The notes beneath the pieces were generated by a model, which saw only the letters and a list, made by a program, of their open reading frames with translations, was not told the DNA's origin and did not search any database. A DNA stretch of 64,000 bases, from positions 6,040,441 to 6,104,440 of the forward strand of contig BCKC01000001.1 in assembly GCA_001600455.1 (NCBI GenBank), written 5' to 3'. Within the stretch, counting starts at the first letter, position 1. Each line of letters opens with the position of its first letter. A program made the position numbers and the translations under genes. Source of the stretch: Endocalyx cinctus (lineage: Eukaryota > Ascomycota > Sordariomycetes > Amphisphaeriales > Apiosporaceae). Below, in pieces: positions 59,201 to 64,000 of the stretch.

Positions 59201-61388
59201 CCTCCATTTCGCAATCAGTTTACAATCAGAGTTAACAAGAAGCTTATTCGAAGACGTGATAAAGTGTTGAGATCACCAAGATCAAGGGAATACTCCGAAA
59301 TAATAAGCACGGGCGGCCCAGTTTGGAGCAGGTCGATAAAACCAAGCATATTTTTTCCCTCGTCATTACACTATTCTCAGCAATTAGAACCGATCTCTCT
59401 TGCCACGCGTTCGGGATTACATGGATCTTGATCTCAAGCCCCTTTTTTCGTCTTCATCTCTTTACCGCCTTTGCGCCTCTGCACTTCTAGGGTGATGATA
59501 ATAAGACCGAAAAACCGAAGGATTAATGAGAGAAGGAAAAGAAAAAGCTTGTTTTAGATATTCTCACGTCATCTAAAGTAGATAAGAACCTGAATATGAA
59601 TAGATCCCTTAGAAAATTTGTATTGGTTCACGGCGATGAGTAAGTTACAGCTACTGTTAATTAACCGCTTTCATTCGTTCAAATTACCTGCCACTCTTTC
59701 TATCTAGTATTAATAGCAGGAAGTGAAAGAATTACTCTGCTTCCACCTAATCGATACGCAAGCTGAAATGAGTCGTGCATCTTTCTCTCTGTCACACTTA
59801 TCAGCATACGCGCAGAAAAAGAAATGACCGAAGAAGAGTAAGAAACACGTAAGTTTTAACCCACGTACTTTCAGATCTTGGTTCTTGTTTTCTTCACCGT
59901 ATCAGTCAGTATCAATACGGCCGATATTTTTTTCTTTTATATATCCCTTTTGTCAAGTAAGAAAAATCCGTAACGTGCGGCAGTTCGTTATATCATCAAG
60001 ATCTAGATCGATCCTGCCATCGCCAAGCTTTGGGGCTCAGCTCTTCCCGCTATGGTTTGCGCAACAGTTTAAAGAGTGAAAAAAAAAGGCTGCGTCAGCT
60101 GTATTTAGTTGACAGAGTGGCGTCAATCCATCACGTACGTAGTATAAGTCACGAAGCGTGAGGAAGTCGTCATGTAAGGGAGTCGAAGCGGAAGGATGAA
60201 GGTGACGTGGGTTCCCAGAGAAAACGTTCTCAGGCTCTAAACATTATCTTCCTTTTTTTTTTTTTTTTTTTTTTCATCCCTCTCTATTAAACATCTGTTT
60301 GGGAACAAAATAATAATAATAAGCAAACCAAAAATAAACGTCGGACCTCGGATTTCTTGTGATCGTTTCAACTCACGTCATCGTCATCATCATCGGCAGA
60401 TTAGGGATGCCTACAACGTTACAAAAATAGAAGGAAAAATCAAGACCCCGGCTCGGGTGTGGGGCCGGTAACCAGTCTCCTCCACGGATCCCAAAGTTGG
60501 GCTCAATCCTTCGGGGCGACGGGGTTTTCGTATGACCTTTTAACTTGCGTTTGCTTACATCAACGCCCAGAAAAAAAAACATAGGAACACATGTCCCCTA
60601 CGTATATGCGTAGTACGTTTATCACCCTTTTTATCCTCGACACGTGGTTTTAGCAGACGCAGCCCAGAAGATTGGCGACAAGCGAAACTCGCGATTCCGA
60701 ACTTAGGACACTCCGAGAGAGAGAGAGCGGAGGGTGGTGGAGGTACAAGCTATTGTATTCGCCGGTCGAGCCGTTAGTGGCACTCGTCGAGGCATTTATT
60801 TTCATCCGCACAGAGCTCCCCGTCTATTTGCACGTTCGAATTTACACACGAAATTTTATGACTTCGAGACTGAAGAAGTCGTCACAAGGATTTGTCCGTC
60901 ATCTTTCCATTTCTGATATCCCTGAAAACGTAGAATACAGTATTATGCTATAACGTGCGAAGAAGAAAAACATAAACCTTCGATTAAGGTAGCTAAGTCC
61001 AACCGTCCCACGATGAACCCGTTATTTCGTCGAGAGATTTAGGGTTAAGAGGTAAAAGTGTATAGCGTAGCCAAAATGAAAACAGCAGAAAAAGTATATT
61101 CAAACACAACTTTACAAAATGCCTCTTCCGAGATTAACTGCCATCATCACCACCGCGAAACGCCTGAATGGAGAGAGAGAGAGAGAAACGTAGTATCATC
61201 TAATAGGCAATAGTTTTTTTTTCCTGCTCTTTAGATATTTTCCTTCTTTTTTTCATCTTTCTTTTCATATCTTTTTCAAAACCAGTTCATTACTCAGATG
61301 AAAAAAATAAAATAAGGGTGAAGGGGGGGGGGAATGAATCATAAATAAAAAATTTTTAACGTTCAATAGAGAAGAAAAGAAGATCGGT
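56219..61388. other. Gene desert of about 5 kb
   Basis: No gene is supported on either strand. ORFs at 57295-57555 (minus), 59885-60079 (plus) and 60672-60953 (plus) are short and unrecognised. The sequence is AT-rich with a 22-nt T run at 60253-60274, a G run near 57198-57207 and many TTAATTAA-like words. Confidence 0.5.
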
Positions 61389-63191
61389 TCAACCAGCACC
61401 CGTCATCCAATCCTTACCCCAGCTCCCGCCGACGTGCCCGGGACTCTTCGCGGCGTCCCAATCGCGCTCCAGCCTCCACGCGTCGGCGGCCTCGATCCCG
61501 AGGTCGATCAGATCGCATCCGCGGTGTCCCCACTTCTCGGCGAAGACGTTCCGTCCGGCCTCGACGAGCGTCCTATACCCGACGTCGAACCCTTCGGGGT
61601 TCATGTGGAAAGGTTCGCCCTCCCCTCCCCTCTGACGTCGATGCCAAGAATTCCTCGCGACGTCCCGATCCATGTCCTTCCCGTCGGCGTTATCGGCGTA
61701 CTTCAAAGCCTGCATCCTCTCGGCGACCTCGACCAGGTGGTTATGCGACTCGCCCTCCCTCTCGACCCAGGCGAACATGTCGTTCTCCCGCTGCAGCTCG
61801 GCCTCGCGACCGGGACGGCCGGCCTGGGCCGGATCGAAGACCGGATCGCCCGCGAACCGGGCGTGGGAGCCCGGCAGCCGGAATAGGGCGCCGACGTCGT
61901 CGAGGACGGCGTCGACGTCGAAGATGAGGCCGGCCTCGCTTTGAGGCTGCCAGAACCCGGCCCAGTGCAGGCGCAGGTACATGTCGCAGTCGGAGGCGTG
62001 GTAGGGGATGTGCGGGTCCCAGGCGCCGACCTCGAGGTAGGCGTCCCGGTTCACGAGCGTGAGGTGATCGTACGCGAAGAAGTGCGTGGACCAGGGGGGC
62101 ACTTTTCGGTGGTGGAGGTGATCGGTAGATTGATGTCACAAGTTAGAAAAGGAAAAAAAAAAAAGTACAATACTATTTATGATTGCTGGAGGGAGATTTG
62201 TGGAAGGGGGAACAAAAGGAGAAACGAGAAAAAAAGTATAGAGGGGGGGATTCAACTCACTGTCGGGACCCAGCAAATACCGCAACAATCCGACCGCGCG
62301 CTCGTACAGCGTAGCGAAAGGGTCGTGATCCCAATCATGATCCCTATCCTTCTTCTTGACCTCCTCGTCGCTAAAGACGACGACGTCCTGATGGGACCAG
62401 TAGAAGAACCTCCAGTTCCGCTGGAGCGCGGTGGCGAGGTAAAAGTTCTGCAGCTGCGCGAAGGTGAGAAGGGTCGGGGTCGAGATGACGTTGACGCCGA
62501 GCTGCCGGAGCGCCGTGCGGTTCAGGTAGAACGGGTTCTGGAGCGAGAGCAGATCCCTCCCGTTGGCGTCGAACGTGCCCGTGTTCTCGACCACGTACAC
62601 GTCCGAGGCCGGCCAGCCCGCCGCCAAGTAGCTGCTCACGCACTGCAGGAGCATCGGCCAGTTGCGGGTGAACCCGATCAGCAGCGGCGTCGGCTCCTCC
62701 ACGTGCGGCGTCGGCGGCTGGTTGTTCTCCTTCACCGGCGGCGCCTGGCCCGAGTGCGTCAGCCAGGGGAAATGGTCCTCCACCGGCGCGTACTCCTTCG
62801 GCTCGGGCTTGTACGATTTCACGTACCGCGCCGCCGGGTCCGGCTCCGGCAGCGGCGGCGTGAACGCGTTCTGGTCCCGGATTCCCTGGGCGGCGGCGGC
62901 GGGACCCCGTCCGAGGGAAGATCCGCCTCCTACTGCCCCTCCTCCTCCTCCTTCGGTCCCGTCTGGTTCTCCCGTCCCCGCTACTGCTGCTACGCCCGGT
63001 ATGTCGGCGGGGAGTGGGTTGCCCCATCTATCTACGTTGGCGCCATCGTAGTTCCGCGAAGGGGGTGTGCCGCTGTTGAAGACGTACGCTAACGGATCGC
63101 GGACGACGTAATATACGATCAGGGCGGCGAATAACACGGTTCCGTACCGGCCGAAGAGGGGTAATATTCGGTTTGATATCGCGCGCACCAT
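61389..63191 (-). CDS. Type II membrane glycosyltransferase-like protein (GT-A fold)
   Basis: A two-exon gene (62261-63191, 61389-62101; 159-nt intron with GTGAGT donor, TTCTAACTTG branch and GAAAAG acceptor), 547 aa, very GC-rich at third positions. A short cytosolic start is followed by one membrane anchor (residues about 12-30, GRYGTVLFAALIVYYVV), then a Pro/Gly-rich stem, as in Golgi enzymes. The catalytic part opens with a GT-A-type strand (PTPLLIGFTRNWPMLLQCV) and VYVVENTGT. The DxD-like site is HQDVVVF (about Asp269), and the acceptor-side motif is GAWDPHIP...SDCDMYLRLHWAG (about residues 335-355), typical of GT2-like enzymes. The sugar and acceptor are not shown. A 383-codon ORF on the opposite strand is a codon-bias shadow. 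Confidence 0.8.
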
Positions 63192-64000
63192 GATGAGAAA
63201 AGGGTATTTTTTTACCTCTATCTTCCTTTCTTTCCTTTTTTTTGCTTGTTGCTATATTGACACCTTGACGTGTCTACTAATGTGCATGGTTGGTCTGCGC
63301 TCTCTTCTTGGAGCTTCTTTCTCCCTCTCTTCCTTCTTCCTTTCCTCCTTCTACTTCACGTTTTTTTCTTTTGTCACTATACCCGATAGCTTTAGATGGC
63401 GACTTTTGTTTTTAAGATTTACAATTCGTCGACTTATTTCTCTTGAGAAAGGCTGAGGTTATATTTAATTGATAATAATAAGAATATTATTATACTTCTT
63501 GTTCTTTTTACAGCCTTACAGAAATAAAGAGAGAAACAAACATATGATGAGTCCGGATCGAGTTGGTTTCAGATAAGAATAATGTCATACAGGGGGGAAA
63601 GGTAAAGAGACGTCGTTGAATCTTGGCCAGCAAAGGATGTGTAGTAGCAATCATACGGTAGATATATATGAGAATGAAGAAGCTAAGAAGGGCCTAGGAA
63701 GATAAAATAAAATAAAAAGGTTAAAATGAAATAAATGAAGAGGAGGAGGAAGAAGATCGGTAACGAGAAGAAAGTTAAGCGAATAGGAAAGGTAAAAAAC
63801 GATTGGAAAAATAAATAAACCAAAAAAGAAAAATAGAGATTGTCCTGCTTCAATATTTTGTGCCACGTTCCCTCCAGATTTTCTCATCCGATCTCCTTTT
63901 ATTTTCGTTTTTTTTTTCCTCTTCCCCTGTCACCTCTTGGCCACTCAAATAGATACATATACATACTACTGCGTAAAAAAGACCCCTTCTTTAAGCTGTT
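63192..64000. other. Promoter side of the glycosyltransferase gene
   Basis: Very T/C-rich on the plus strand from 63200 to 63450, as expected of a purine-rich minus-strand leader. The rest is AT-rich; no gene was seen up to the window end. Confidence 0.5.

Noticed and set aside
61941..63092. 383-codon plus-strand ORF
   Set aside because: Antisense shadow of the GC-rich glycosyltransferase exon. It has biased Arg/Val composition and no domain.
1..64000. CRISPR arrays, rRNA, tRNA, riboswitches and biosynthetic cluster core enzymes
   Set aside because: None seen. No regularly spaced repeats, no 5S-like or tRNA B-box sequence in a credible cloverleaf, and no PKS, NRPS or terpene synthase motifs. 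A tRNAscan-SE run would settle the tRNA point.

Overview
The window is nuclear DNA of a filamentous ascomycete (Pezizomycotina, probably Sordariomycetes; a xylarialean fungus is a guess). The evidence is the intron style (48-160 nt, GTAAGT/GTATGT donors, CTAAC-like branch sites, CAG/TAG acceptors), the family content (DUF3632, TmpA-like reductase, HSPA12-like Hsp70, GH62, Clr5/ankyrin protein, fungal dynamin) and the AT-rich spacers full of homopolymer tracts. Gene density is low, about 15 supported genes in 64 kb. No rRNA, tRNA, CRISPR array, intact transposon or bacterial-type operon was recognised.

Layout. 1-8.2 kb is mostly non-coding with decayed coding remnants; the clearest is a broken SAM-dependent methyltransferase (206-741, minus). 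8.3-13.8 kb holds a 1743-aa kinesin-4-like motor. 14.7-19.0 kb holds three minus-strand genes of unknown function, one of them DUF3632. 20.6-25.3 kb is a divergent pair: an eight-exon HSPA12-like Hsp70 (minus) and a coiled-coil protein of unknown function (plus). 26.6-29.0 kb encodes a dynamin-like GTPase with a GED assembled across two introns. 30.5-31.7 kb is a secreted GH62 arabinofuranosidase, followed by a small two-exon gene (32.2-33.0 kb) that simple ORF calling misses. 35.8-37.0 kb is a secreted-type aldose 1-epimerase. 37-44 kb is a gene-poor tract with a decayed ZZ zinc finger. 44.3-46.5 kb is a Clr5-like/ankyrin protein with polyglutamine. 50.3 kb has a small Ser/Tyr-rich ORF. 52.8-53.5 kb is frataxin and 54.6-56.2 kb a TmpA-like ferric-reductase-related membrane protein. 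56.2-61.4 kb is a gene desert. 61.4-63.2 kb is a type II membrane glycosyltransferase.

The genes are mostly independent housekeeping or accessory loci, not one cluster. Plausible functional links are GH62 with aldose epimerase (extracellular pentose/hexose release and mutarotation), frataxin next to a ferric-reductase relative (iron/redox, positional only), and the Hsp70/coiled-coil divergent pair. Exon structures were built by hand from splice signals and reading-frame continuity; all family names rest on motif recognition, without database searches. No clearly new biological system could be demonstrated.
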